Of a stretch of 64,000 nt of DNA, positions 36,467 to 45,771 are shown piece by piece (within the stretch, counting starts at the first letter, position 1; each line of letters starts with the position of its first letter). A program made the position numbers and the translations under genes. Source of the DNA: JAHDCJ01 sp039028895 (GTDB taxonomy: Bacteria; Bacteroidota; Bacteroidia; Chitinophagales; Saprospiraceae); contig JBCCHF010000024.1 in assembly GCA_039028895.1 (NCBI GenBank), positions 1 to 64,000 on the forward strand, in the 5' to 3' direction. The notes under the pieces are model-generated. The model worked only from the letters and a program-made list of their open reading frames with translations. It was not told where the DNA came from and made no database searches.

Positions 36467-36537
36467 TTTTTCAATTTGAATTCAAGACAATCAAAATTTA
36501 TGTTACACCTATTAAGTGTCAGTTTTTTTATTCAAAA

Positions 36538-37128
36538 TCAACAATTTAGTAGCCAATAGATCCAAAATAAAACCACCGACAGATAAGGAGCGATTGCTGT
36601 TCGTAAGATTTTTAGGGCTTTTGTCATTTGGTTTTCTACAGTTTTCTTTGATATGCCAAGCTGGTCGGCTATTTCCTTATGCGACATATGTTCAAAGCGG
36701 CATAGGGTGAAGATCAACCGACATTTTTCAGGTAACTGTTCTATAGTTTGGTTAATGATTTCTTGTAAGTCCTCTTTTTCAAGATGCGCCTGGGGACTGT
36801 GATCCTTACTTACCTTTGCGGAAAAGGAGCCTGGTGCGTTGAAGTCTAATCGTTGGGCTTTGATCAGATTAAGGGTTTTGTTGATTACGGCCCTGCGCAG
36901 GTAGGACTTTAGTGAAGAAGTAATTTGAATAGTGGTGCGCCTTTTCCATAATTCCAGGAATACTTCCTGGGCGGCGTCCTTTGATTTTTCCGGATCTCCA
37001 AGGACGTTATACGAGGTGACCACCAGGTATTTATAATACCGGTCAAATAATGACCTGAATGCTTTGTGGTCATCATCTCTGACAAGCTCCATCAGTTGTT
37101 TGTCGTTTGGTCCGGGATTTAGGTTCAT
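36538..37128 (-). CDS. ECF sigma factor (FecI-like)
   Basis: 196 residues. Region 2 (AFRSLFDRYYKYLVV, AQEVFLELWKRR) and region 4 (EQLPEKCRLIFTLCRFEHMSHKEIADQLGISKKTVENQ) are intact and match Bacteroidota FecI-like ECF factors of the sigma-70 family. The C-terminus ends in a hydrophobic stretch (APYLSVVLFWIYWLLNC) that is unusual for a sigma factor and might contact the membrane or FecR. It heads the fecIRA-like group; FecR starts 71 bp downstream. The divergent Clp-like gene is 145 bp away. Confidence 0.92.
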   Translation of the reverse strand: MNLNPGPNDKQLMELVRDDDHKAFRSLFDRYYKYLVVTSYNVLGDPEKSKDAAQEVFLELWKRRTTIQITSSLKSYLRRAVINKTLNLIKAQRLDFNAPGSFSAKVSKDHSPQAHLEKEDLQEIINQTIEQLPEKCRLIFTLCRFEHMSHKEIADQLGISKKTVENQMTKALKILRTAIAPYLSVVLFWIYWLLNC

Positions 37129-37237
37129 TGGAAAACAGCAACTTTCATAAACCTCAAATTAATAGTTTTCGGGTACAATTATGGTATGCCTTCGAGCAAT
37201 TACTGGGTTAAATGACAATGCAATACTGATTAAATTT

Positions 37238-37245
37238 TAAATTTG
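37238..37245 (+). promoter_or_regulatory. -7 promoter element (TAAATTTG) of the Clp-like gene
   Basis: Exact TAnnTTTG match; the predicted transcription start would give a leader of about 20 nt before the TTG start at 37274. Confidence 0.45.
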
Positions 37246-37273
37246 TGATCACCCTGAAAAAACTGGGTTTATT

Positions 37274-39532
37274 TTGGAGACTATAATTTATCCATTGCTG
37301 TATTACCATTTGGAGGACAAGTCCATCCTCGGTATTCTTGTTGGTACTGATTTCAGAGCTGTCGACAAGGATTTGCGTGGTATTAAAGCGACTTTATCTG
37401 ATTTCCTCCAAAAGCAATACAAGAAATACGACGAATATCCTTACGTCGGTATCAAAGAACCCCGTTTAAAGGTCATTGAAGTAAAGGTCAGACCGGCATA
37501 CCGTGAACGGACTGGCTCGTATCCTTTTAGTCATACAATAAAAGTACCGGTTGTCACCGTCTACGGACCAAATGGAAGGGGTTTTTTCGAATGTCATATC
37601 CCGACTTTCAACGAAAGTTTTTACTACTATAATGCCAAGGAATACCATTCATTGGCTACCCATTTCGCAGCGAATATCCTGAATAATATGAGCCCTGATG
37701 AGCTCAATCGGCTTTTCCTGCACGGCAAACCAGAACTGGATACGGTTACCCTGAGAGTAAATTACCGCAGAGATTATTCGAAAAATCCTGTTTACGAAGA
37801 CATATACCCTGTGCTTACCCGATTAGCGGAACAATATCCCTATTCCAAAGCGATCAGGAAAAATGTCAGCACCTTCCCTGAGGCTGCCTGGGAACTGGAA
37901 GATAAGGTGATCCAGGTCATTGACAAGATTCAGAAAACACGATCCAACGTGCTCGTTATAGGTAATTCTGGAGTCGGTAAAAGTTCGGTGTTGAAACAAG
38001 CCATCAGGAAGATGGATACGCAAAACCGAAAACAGCAGATCAAGCAGACCTTTTGGCAAATTATGCCACAGCGGATAACCGCAAGCTCCAAGTATCTCGG
38101 CGAATGGCAGGAAGCTGTAGAGGAACTCGTAGAAGATCTTAATTCGGCCAATGGTATATTGTGGGTGGTCGACTTCGTGCGTTTACTCCAGATTGGAGGA
38201 GAAGGGCCAGAAGACAGTGTGGCGTCCTTCATGATCTCTTTCCTGCAGCAAGGAAAGCTGCAACTGGTTGGTGAAGCGACGCCCCAGGAACTGGATTCCA
38301 TAAAAAGACTGTTGCCTGGGTTTGTAGAGAACTTCCAGGTGATTACTATTGAAGAGTTACCTGAAACCAAGATCCAGACTATCCTTGACAAAGTTGCCGA
38401 TTTCAGCCGCCAAAACCTGGAAATCACACTCGAAAAATCAGCAGTTGAATTAGCTTACAGGCTCCTCCTTCGTTATTTCCCTTATGAGAGTTTTCCCGGT
38501 AAGGCCGTAAAGTTTTTGTCGAGATGTGTTAGTGAGGCACAAATGAACGATGCCGATTCAATAAGCAAAACAGATGTAATCAATAATTTTGTAAAGCAGA
38601 CCGGTATGCCCGAACTGTTTTTAAGAGATGATTTGTTGCTGGATACCAGCGATCTGGTTACCTTTTTTGAAAACCGGATCATCGGTCAGACTGCCGCTGT
38701 CGATCAGATGGCTTCAGTGGTCAAGATATTTAAGGCGGGTTTGAATAATCCTTATAAGCCGATTATTACCATGATCTATGCCGGTCCTACCGGTGTTGGT
38801 AAAACCGCAAGTGCCAAAGCCCTGGCCGAATACTTTTTTGGTAAAGGTCAAAAACAAAATCCTTTGATCCGGATCGATATGAGTGAGTTTCAACACCCTT
38901 CACAGATCAATCGGTTTATTGGAGCCGGAAGGGAAGTAGGTAAACTTGTTCAGGATATTCGCGAACGGCCGTTTTCTGTTTTATTGCTCGATGAAGTAGA
39001 AAAAGCTGATCCTTCGGTATTTGATGCTTTGCTGACTGTTCTTGATGAAGGGATCCTGGTTGATGCATTTGGCAGGATAACCAACTTTCGAAACACCATC
39101 ATTATCATGACTACCAACCTAGGGGCCAGTAACCGAAAATCAATTGGCTTCAGTGAGTCTGATTCACCCAAATATCAATCCGCCATCAACGCCTTTTTCA
39201 GACCTGAATTTGTCAACCGGATCGATAGTGTGGTTATGTTTAATGCGCTAAATGCGGAAAACATTCGCGAGATCACCGCCAAAGAACTTGACGAAGTGAA
39301 GCTAAGAGAAGGCTTTGTAAAGAAAGGCTTGAAATTAAAATTTACTAAACAACTTTCCGATCATATTGCAAGTGCAGGGTTTGATGAAAGGTACGGCGCC
39401 CGACCATTACAGCGGGCTATTGAAGAAGAAGTGATTGCGCCTTTAGCCCGTTGGTTACTTGACAACCCGAAGATTAAAAACTGCGAATTGACTATCGATT
39501 TTGATAAAACACTGCTTGTCAGTAAAGTGTAA
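37274..39532 (+). CDS. Clp-like protein with two AAA+ domains and an unfamiliar N-terminal domain
   Basis: 752 residues from a TTG start. Residues 1 to about 200 are not the usual Clp N-domain and I do not recognise them. AAA+ domain 1 (about 205-395) has Walker A GNSGVGKSS at 230 but its Walker B position reads VVDFVR, with Phe instead of the catalytic Glu, so it is probably inactive in hydrolysis. Domain 2 (about 460-700) is a normal ClpA/B-type ring: GPTGVGKTASAKALAEYFFG at 504, VLLLDEVEKAD for Walker B, TTNLGAS, FRPEFVNRID with the arginine finger, and the FDERYGARPLQRAIEEEV C-terminal D2-small motif. No ClpP-binding IGF-type loop was seen. It may unfold a specific substrate chosen by the N-domain; the partner is unknown. 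Confidence 0.85.
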   Translation: METIIYPLLYYHLEDKSILGILVGTDFRAVDKDLRGIKATLSDFLQKQYKKYDEYPYVGIKEPRLKVIEVKVRPAYRERTGSYPFSHTIKVPVVTVYGPNGRGFFECHIPTFNESFYYYNAKEYHSLATHFAANILNNMSPDELNRLFLHGKPELDTVTLRVNYRRDYSKNPVYEDIYPVLTRLAEQYPYSKAIRKNVSTFPEAAWELEDKVIQVIDKIQKTRSNVLVIGNSGVGKSSVLKQAIRKMDTQNRKQQIKQTFWQIMPQRITASSKYLGEWQEAVEELVEDLNSANGILWVVDFVRLLQIGGEGPEDSVASFMISFLQQGKLQLVGEATPQELDSIKRLLPGFVENFQVITIEELPETKIQTILDKVADFSRQNLEITLEKSAVELAYRLLLRYFPYESFPGKAVKFLSRCVSEAQMNDADSISKTDVINNFVKQTGMPELFLRDDLLLDTSDLVTFFENRIIGQTAAVDQMASVVKIFKAGLNNPYKPIITMIYAGPTGVGKTASAKALAEYFFGKGQKQNPLIRIDMSEFQHPSQINRFIGAGREVGKLVQDIRERPFSVLLLDEVEKADPSVFDALLTVLDEGILVDAFGRITNFRNTIIIMTTNLGASNRKSIGFSESDSPKYQSAINAFFRPEFVNRIDSVVMFNALNAENIREITAKELDEVKLREGFVKKGLKLKFTKQLSDHIASAGFDERYGARPLQRAIEEEVIAPLARWLLDNPKIKNCELTIDFDKTLLVSKV

Positions 39533-39711
39533 AATCAAGATTCGCGTAGACGTTTTTAACAATTTGCCCGTTATAGAATAAAACCAACAATATCGTATAG
39601 TAATTAATTTACCCTTCTTTCATCCATTTATTTTTTTCATCCGTCCCCCCTGGAACCATTACTGTTTTAACGACTGATCACCTGTCGAATACCCTCTTTA
39701 CGTGGTATGCG

Positions 39712-39728
39712 GTTCAGCTAGACTGAAC
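39712..39728. promoter_or_regulatory. Small inverted repeat upstream of the 39757 gene
   Basis: GTTCAG and CTGAAC flank a five-base spacer, ending 28 bp before the ATG. It may be an operator or chance. The rest of the 39533-39756 gap holds nothing I recognise. Confidence 0.25.
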
Positions 39729-39756
39729 AGCAATTGTAAACCTTAATCGCACCGCC

Positions 39757-42700
39757 ATGAAAAGATTAAATTTTGATGCCATAAAGGCAGTTTTAGCCTT
39801 TTTGTTTGTTAGCAGCTTATTGCTACCTGTTTCTGAAGCCCAGTATTTTGGCAGAAACAAAGCCCGATATGAGCATTTTGACTTTGAAGTATACAAGACC
39901 CCTCATTTTGAATTATATCATTACGTTGATAATGCAGAATTTCTAGAATTCCAGGCACAGCAATGTGAAAATTGGTACACTATTCATCAACAAGTACTGA
40001 AAGATACTTTCGACCATCAAAATCCAATTATTTTTTATAATAATCATGCTGATTTTCAACAGACAACAGCCATTAGTGGAGATGTCTCTGTTGGTACAGG
40101 TGGTGTAACCGAAAGCCTGAAAAACCGGGTGATCATGCCATTTACGGAATCCAACGAACAAACTGATCATGTTCTTGGCCATGAATTGGTACACGCCTTC
40201 CAGTTTAATATGTTGATCAATGGTGACTCTACATCTTTAAACTCAATGCAGTACCTCCCGCTGTGGTTGATAGAAGGGATGGCTGAATATCTGTCACTGG
40301 GCAGGGTAGATGCACATACCGCAATGTGGATGCGTGACGCGGTTGCTAATAACAATGTCCCTACAATCAAGGAAATGAATAATCCAAAATACTTTCCATA
40401 CCGTTATGGTCAGGCATTTTGGGCATTTCTGACTGGGATGTTTGGCGATGAGATTATAGAACCATTTTTTATGGCTGCGGCCAAAAACGGTGTAGATGAT
40501 GCCATTTCTCAGGTGTTGGGTACCGATGGAAAAAATCTGTCGGCTTTATGGAAATCATCATTGGAAAATCATTTTGGACAAAATGATAGCAAATCCTTTG
40601 AAGCCCCTCCTGGGAGGGTTTTGATCGATGAAAAAAATGCTGGAAAACTCAATATTTCTCCTGTCATTAGCCCTAATGGTAAATACGTCATCTTTCTTTC
40701 AGAAAAAAGTGTTTTTTCGCTTGACTTATTTTTAGCAGATGCCCGTACCGGAAAAATCATCAGGAAGGTTGCCAGCACAACGAGAGATGGAGATGTGGAT
40801 GCCATTAGTTACCTAGAATCAGCTGGGACATGGTCGCCCGACAGCAAACGCTTTGCCTATGTGGTTTTTAGTAAAGGCAAGAACAAGCTTGTAATCAAGG
40901 AGGTGAGTAATGGCAAAACATGGAAGGAAATGGCGATTCCTAAGGTCGAAGCTTTTAGTAACCCGACCTGGTCTCCAGATGGTAATAGTATTGCGGTAAC
41001 TGGCCTGGTCAATGGATACTCAGATCTTTACCAGTTTAATTTGAAAAATCAGTCCGTCAGACAACTAACCAACGATAAGTTTTCAGACTTACAGGCCAAA
41101 TTCTCACCTGACGGCAGTAAACTGGTTTTCAGTACTGATCGCATCAGTATGACTCAAGGACAGGTCAATGGAAAATGGTTTAATAATATAGCCCTACTCG
41201 ATCTCAACACGCTTGAAGTCGAAAATATTGACCTTTTCCATGGAGCTGATAATTTCAATCCTGAATTTTTTGAATCTGGAAATGAAATTGCCTTCTTGTC
41301 TAATCGAGACGGATATCGCAATATTTATAAATATAACCTCGATGATAAAAGCCTATCACAGGTGACCAATCTCCTTACAGGAGTCAGTGGCATTACTCAC
41401 TTGTCACCTGCTTTCAGCATCGCCCGTAAGACAGATTCCATGGTCTTCAGTTGGTATACCAATAGTAATTACCAGATCTATAAAATCAAAGGCGGGACAA
41501 TCCAGGGAAAACCTGTGAAAGCCCGCGAAGTGGATTTTACAGCTGCGACCTTGCCCCCATTGACTAGAGAGCACCATGACAAGGTACTAGAGGCTTTGAT
41601 AGCCATGGAAACAATGCCAGCAATGGCAAAAGACTCATTCAAAAAAGCGCCATATAAGTCGAAGTTTAAAATGGATTATATCGGAGGAAACACAGGCGTT
41701 GCCATTGGAGCCGGTAATTTGGGTGGTACTGGTTTGGTCGGAGGGGTAGACATGATATTTAGTGATATGTTAGGACGAAATCAACTTTACACCGGATTTG
41801 TAATGAACGGTGAGTTACAAGATTTTGGTGGACAAATTGCCTATGTAAATCAAAAACGACGCCTGGCCTGGGGAGTTAGCCTCTCTCACATTCCCTATAG
41901 GTCAGGCTCGTTTGCTTATGCCGGGGTTGATACCTTATTCACTAGCGATGGTGATCCACTTGCAGTTGATAAATTCTTTACCGACATCCAGAGAACGTTT
42001 GAAGATAAACTGAATGTATTTGCTTATTTCCCCATTTCAAAGACCAAGCGATTTGAGATAGGAACATCATTGGCAATGTACAATAATTCACTTACCAGGA
42101 CGACTGATTATGTGCTTAACGGAAGTTCAGTTGCAAGAGAAAAAGAAAGGCTGCAAGCTCCTCCGGGCTTCAATTTAGTAAACCTGAATGCTGCTTTTGT
42201 GGGAGATAACTCTTATTTCGGAGTAGCCTCACCGCTCAAAGGACAACGGTATAGAATTGGAGTTGAGCAATACTTTGGAGCCATTAGCTTCCAGACAGTG
42301 ACCGCTGATTACCGCAAGTATTTATATATGAAACCGTTTAGCATTGGTTTCAGGGCCATGCATTATGGCAGGTATGGTAGTCAGGCTAATCAGCTTACAC
42401 CATTTTTTGTGGGCAATCCAGTGCTTGTAAGAGGATATAATATCAACCGCGTTTTCACAGACAATAGTATCCCGGTAAATCAGTTGGTCGGTTCAAAGTT
42501 ACTGATCTCAAATTTTGAGATTCGCCTACCTTTCTCCGGTCCCGAAAACCTGTCACTGATCAAATCAAATTTCATGTTTACTGAGCTGGCCTTGTTCGTT
42601 GACGGCGGATTAGCCTGGAACAATTTTAACGAATTTGGCAGTGATCCAGAAAATATTTACACCGATCGTAAACCCGTGTTCAGTACTGGTGTATCAATGC

Positions 42701-42804
42701 GGGTTAATCTCTTTGGAGCAATGGTACTGGAACCATATTATGCCTTTCCAATCCAAAAAAATATGAAGGGTGTGTTTGGCCTGAATATTATTCCAGGCTG
42801 GTAG
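39757..42804 (+). CDS. Exported protein: HExxH peptidase-like domain, TolB-like propeller, outer-membrane barrel
   Basis: 1015 residues with a signal peptide. An N-terminal domain (about 35-270) contains HVLGHELVHAFQF, an HExxH zinc motif, with LPLWLIEGMAEYLS downstream that could add the third ligand. Then WD40/TolB-like repeats (about 290-570; WSPDSKRFAYV, WSPDGNSIAVTG, FSPDGSKLVFSTD), and a C-terminal part of about 330 residues with alternating aromatic strands ending in NIIPGW, which looks like a beta-barrel of the surface-antigen/BamA type. So it may be an outer-membrane-anchored peptidase. The role is unknown. Similar three-part proteins are frequent in Bacteroidota genomes. Confidence 0.75.
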   Translation: MKRLNFDAIKAVLAFLFVSSLLLPVSEAQYFGRNKARYEHFDFEVYKTPHFELYHYVDNAEFLEFQAQQCENWYTIHQQVLKDTFDHQNPIIFYNNHADFQQTTAISGDVSVGTGGVTESLKNRVIMPFTESNEQTDHVLGHELVHAFQFNMLINGDSTSLNSMQYLPLWLIEGMAEYLSLGRVDAHTAMWMRDAVANNNVPTIKEMNNPKYFPYRYGQAFWAFLTGMFGDEIIEPFFMAAAKNGVDDAISQVLGTDGKNLSALWKSSLENHFGQNDSKSFEAPPGRVLIDEKNAGKLNISPVISPNGKYVIFLSEKSVFSLDLFLADARTGKIIRKVASTTRDGDVDAISYLESAGTWSPDSKRFAYVVFSKGKNKLVIKEVSNGKTWKEMAIPKVEAFSNPTWSPDGNSIAVTGLVNGYSDLYQFNLKNQSVRQLTNDKFSDLQAKFSPDGSKLVFSTDRISMTQGQVNGKWFNNIALLDLNTLEVENIDLFHGADNFNPEFFESGNEIAFLSNRDGYRNIYKYNLDDKSLSQVTNLLTGVSGITHLSPAFSIARKTDSMVFSWYTNSNYQIYKIKGGTIQGKPVKAREVDFTAATLPPLTREHHDKVLEALIAMETMPAMAKDSFKKAPYKSKFKMDYIGGNTGVAIGAGNLGGTGLVGGVDMIFSDMLGRNQLYTGFVMNGELQDFGGQIAYVNQKRRLAWGVSLSHIPYRSGSFAYAGVDTLFTSDGDPLAVDKFFTDIQRTFEDKLNVFAYFPISKTKRFEIGTSLAMYNNSLTRTTDYVLNGSSVAREKERLQAPPGFNLVNLNAAFVGDNSYFGVASPLKGQRYRIGVEQYFGAISFQTVTADYRKYLYMKPFSIGFRAMHYGRYGSQANQLTPFFVGNPVLVRGYNINRVFTDNSIPVNQLVGSKLLISNFEIRLPFSGPENLSLIKSNFMFTELALFVDGGLAWNNFNEFGSDPENIYTDRKPVFSTGVSMRVNLFGAMVLEPYYAFPIQKNMKGVFGLNIIPGW

Positions 42805-42908
42805 TTTTCTATAGTTATTGTTCTGCTTGTTTATATCTATGGCAGTTGACGTAAGCAAGTGGGACATAACTATTTTATCAACTTTGAAACATATATCTAA
42901 AAAAGCCG

Positions 42909-42916
42909 TAAATTTG
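42909..42916 (+). promoter_or_regulatory. -7 promoter element (TAAATTTG) with long leader
   Basis: Exact TAnnTTTG match with a TTTG about 22 bp upstream. The leader to the ATG at 43066 would be about 140 nt and contains a GTGAAATCC / GGAATTTCAC stem (42964-43013, one bulge) and a smaller AGTTG/CAACT stem. Confidence 0.4.
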
Positions 42917-43065
42917 GGGAAACCCACTGATCTACTCCAATAAGTTGTTATTATCTAGCAACTGTGAAATCCAATCCTCCTATTATTTGGAATTCCCTTT
43001 TTCGGAATTTCACGATAAGTGAATAGGATCAAGATTTTTTAACGCACTAATTTTCAGGTCAACAT

Positions 43066-44994
43066 ATGGTGCAAAGATTTACCCGGCTTTTTTTTACAGT
43101 AATAATTTTCTTGTTTGTCTCAGTATCTGTCTTTGCTCAGGTTATTACTGGATCGCAAAGTTATACGCAAACCAATATTGCTGGTATTAATGTTAATAAT
43201 GCAGAAATTACTGTATTAAATCCATCTGGGTTTGCAATTGGAGACCGAATATTACTCATACAAATTCAGGGGGCTGTTGTAAGTACCTCAAACAATAATT
43301 CTTTTGGCGATATCTCTGATTATAATGGTGCAGGAAATTATGAAATAGCTACGATTTGCGGCATCTCGGGAAATGACTTCACCTTTGATAATGAATTGCT
43401 ATTTGATTATGATCCTAATGCGCTTGTCCAGGTAATTAAAATTCCCCAGTACAGTAATCTTACCATAACGGGAACAATCACCGCTCCGGCCTGGGATGGT
43501 GTTCAAGGTGGTATTCTCGTACTCGAAGCAGTAAGTATTGACCTCCTTGGAGATATCGATATGGATCAAAAAGGTTTTCGAGGCGGCACAGCTCAAAATT
43601 CTACCTTAGGATGTAGTTGGCTCAATGTGCAAACAGCTTATTCATACAATAATCCCGGATCAGGTGGAGCCAAGGGTGAAGGCATTGCTGTTATGACTGC
43701 AGGTCAGGGTTATGGAAAAGGTGCTGCAGCTAATGGTGGTGGCGGCGGACATGATCATAATGCCGGCGGTGCCGGCGGCGGAAATATTAGTGCCGGAGGT
43801 CAGGGAGGAACAAATGGCGACTCAGGCCTTTTTGATTGCAAAGGCAACCATCCCGGAGTAGGCGGTAAAAGTCAAACCACAACAGATCGCATTTTTATGG
43901 GTGGTGGCGGTGGAGCAGGACATGGCAATAACAATATTGCCACCTCTGGAGGAAATGGTGGTGGTATAATAATCCTAATTGCTCAAACACTCACTGGCAA
44001 TAATGTAACGATGAGCACAAATGGAGAAACTGCGCTAAATACTTCATACGATGCCAATGATCCAGGAGGCGATGCAGCCGGCGGTGGTGGATCGGGGGGC
44101 TCTGTACATCTTGATATTCCTTCCGTAACCGGAAATATTACGATTGAAGCAATAGGAGGAAATGGAGGAGACGTAGTCCACACAGAAGGCACCAATGATT
44201 GTTTTGGCCCCGGAGGTGGCGGTGCAGGAGGAACAGTCAAATTTCATGGTTCAACACCCGCAGGTGTCACGACAGTACTAACCCCGGGAAGCAATGGCAC
44301 AAACCAGCAAATAATGGGACTGTCTTCATGTTTAGGTTCTGCTCAAAGTTCTGCGCCAGGCATAATGGGTACTGTTTCTGAAAATACTGGATCTGTTCCA
44401 GTAAGTACCACCGATTTTGCAGGTTGTAACATTCAATTGGCTGTCGAGCTGGTTACCTTCACTGCAGAGGTAGTAACCGATCAAGTCCGACTGGATTGGA
44501 CGACTTTAACAGAAACCAATAATGATTATTTCAAGGTCGAAAGAAGTCTTGATGCCATAAATTTTGTAGAAATTCATCATGAGGAAGGCGCTGGCAATTC
44601 TTTTGACCGGATGAATTATTTATTCATTGATACTAATCCTTTGGAAGGGCAAAGTTACTACCGCCTGCAAATGGTAGATATCAACGGCACAAAAACCTTT
44701 TCTGAAATTAGAACGGTTAGAATTGACGATCACCTGGATCAATTTTCCATTTTCCCAAACCCTGTTTCAAAAGGTGATAATTTGAATATTGTCATTTCTG
44801 CTCACTCCACAAGCCAGATTGAGATAATAGTATTCAATGTAATTGGCCGTGAAGTGCTATCAAGAAATCAGAAGGTCACCAGGGGCTCTTCACAGATTAC
44901 CGTGCCAACTGAAAGTCTGACGGAAGGAATTTATTTTGTAAAAATAGATGGGGGTAATTATGAAATGGTCAAAAAGGTTCTGGTAAAAAAATAA
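43066..44994 (+). CDS. Gly-rich secreted protein with T9SS sorting domain
   Basis: 642 residues. A signal peptide (MVQRFTRLFFTVIIFLFVS) is followed by a beta-rich region and a central Gly/Asn-rich stretch (about 205-410; GGGGGHDHNAGGAGGG and similar), then a fibronectin-like domain (about 460-545; VELVTFTAEVVTDQVRLDWT, FKVERSLDAINFVEI, SYYRLQMVDINGT) that commonly precedes T9SS tails. The last 85 residues, FSIFPNPVSKGDNL to GIYFVKIDGGNYEMVKKVLV, are a type A T9SS C-terminal domain. Likely a surface or extracellular structural protein; no enzymatic motif is seen. Confidence 0.85.
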   Translation: MVQRFTRLFFTVIIFLFVSVSVFAQVITGSQSYTQTNIAGINVNNAEITVLNPSGFAIGDRILLIQIQGAVVSTSNNNSFGDISDYNGAGNYEIATICGISGNDFTFDNELLFDYDPNALVQVIKIPQYSNLTITGTITAPAWDGVQGGILVLEAVSIDLLGDIDMDQKGFRGGTAQNSTLGCSWLNVQTAYSYNNPGSGGAKGEGIAVMTAGQGYGKGAAANGGGGGHDHNAGGAGGGNISAGGQGGTNGDSGLFDCKGNHPGVGGKSQTTTDRIFMGGGGGAGHGNNNIATSGGNGGGIIILIAQTLTGNNVTMSTNGETALNTSYDANDPGGDAAGGGGSGGSVHLDIPSVTGNITIEAIGGNGGDVVHTEGTNDCFGPGGGGAGGTVKFHGSTPAGVTTVLTPGSNGTNQQIMGLSSCLGSAQSSAPGIMGTVSENTGSVPVSTTDFAGCNIQLAVELVTFTAEVVTDQVRLDWTTLTETNNDYFKVERSLDAINFVEIHHEEGAGNSFDRMNYLFIDTNPLEGQSYYRLQMVDINGTKTFSEIRTVRIDDHLDQFSIFPNPVSKGDNLNIVISAHSTSQIEIIVFNVIGREVLSRNQKVTRGSSQITVPTESLTEGIYFVKIDGGNYEMVKKVLVKK

Positions 44995-45007
44995 TTTAAC
45001 CATCAAT

Positions 45008-45670
45008 CTATCCTTCTTCTAATAACCGCTTAAGATTGAGCAAAGTCTTATAGGGTGTCTCAACTACAGCAGCATTGATCATCCAATCAGGTAATTTGCC
45101 TGCGGGGTCTGCATGTACCTGGTGATCAATTCTGAGTTTACCTTCACCTAAGTTTTCGACAATCCAGTACCCCTTCATGTAAGACATTCGGACTTTTGGC
45201 TTATTGATCGGTTCATAACCCTCTACAGCCTTGAAGTCGATACGGAAGCCACCATCATCGTAACGTTGTTCTGTAAACTTGGCGACAAGATCTCTGTCAG
45301 AAACCGGGAAAGGTGCCTTGGTGTGTACATAAATAACAGAAGTGTTTTTGCCTTCCTTTTGAATTAACCTGGCAGAACCACAGTTATGTTGCCATTCGTG
45401 ATATTTTTCAGCGTCATTGATAAGCCGATAAGCCGCATCAGGAGCTGCATTGACAATCATGGTCGCTTTATACTCTTTGAGTGAGTAACCATCCACTTTC
45501 CTGGTAAAGACCTTAATTCCGTTTTTATCTTTTTTGAGCTTCCACTCTTCATCGATATGGTAGAATGCTGATCCGATAAGGAATACAGCCAATAACATTA
45601 ATCCGCTTCTGAATGACAATCCTGATGACATAGCCTTTTTTAGGTGAGAACATATCGCCATTTTTGGCAA
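45008..45670 (-). CDS. START/SRPBCC-domain protein, exported or membrane-anchored
   Basis: 220 residues. A hydrophobic N-terminus (about 15-40, SGLMLLAVFLIGSAFYH) is followed by a START-like domain: W-KLKKDKNGIKVFTRKVDG, YKATMIVNAAPDAAYRLIND, YEWQHNCGSARLI-like segment, SDRDLVAKF and YWIVENLGEGKLRIDHQ, ending PYKTLLNLKRLLEE. START folds bind lipids or other hydrophobic molecules in a tunnel. A later ATG (MSSGLSF) would be a possible start. It ends 14 bp from the convergent T9SS gene. Confidence 0.78.
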   Translation of the reverse strand: MPKMAICSHLKKAMSSGLSFRSGLMLLAVFLIGSAFYHIDEEWKLKKDKNGIKVFTRKVDGYSLKEYKATMIVNAAPDAAYRLINDAEKYHEWQHNCGSARLIQKEGKNTSVIYVHTKAPFPVSDRDLVAKFTEQRYDDGGFRIDFKAVEGYEPINKPKVRMSYMKGYWIVENLGEGKLRIDHQVHADPAGKLPDWMINAAVVETPYKTLLNLKRLLEEG

Positions 45671-45771
45671 ATGTTATTATAAGGTGCAATGATTACTATT
45701 TGTAAACTATTCCTTACAAATTAGTAAAATTTCATCGATAAAATAACAAAGGCCGGGCCAAAAAGTTTTAC

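Noticed and set aside
37274..39532. Clp-like gene considered as ClpV of a type VI secretion or contractile injection system
   Set aside because: No sheath, tube, baseplate or spike genes are in the window and the N-domain is not recognisably ClpV-like.
43983..44240. Pro-rich minus-strand frames opposite the Gly-rich T9SS protein
   Set aside because: Direct complement of GGT/GGA codons in the Gly-rich region.
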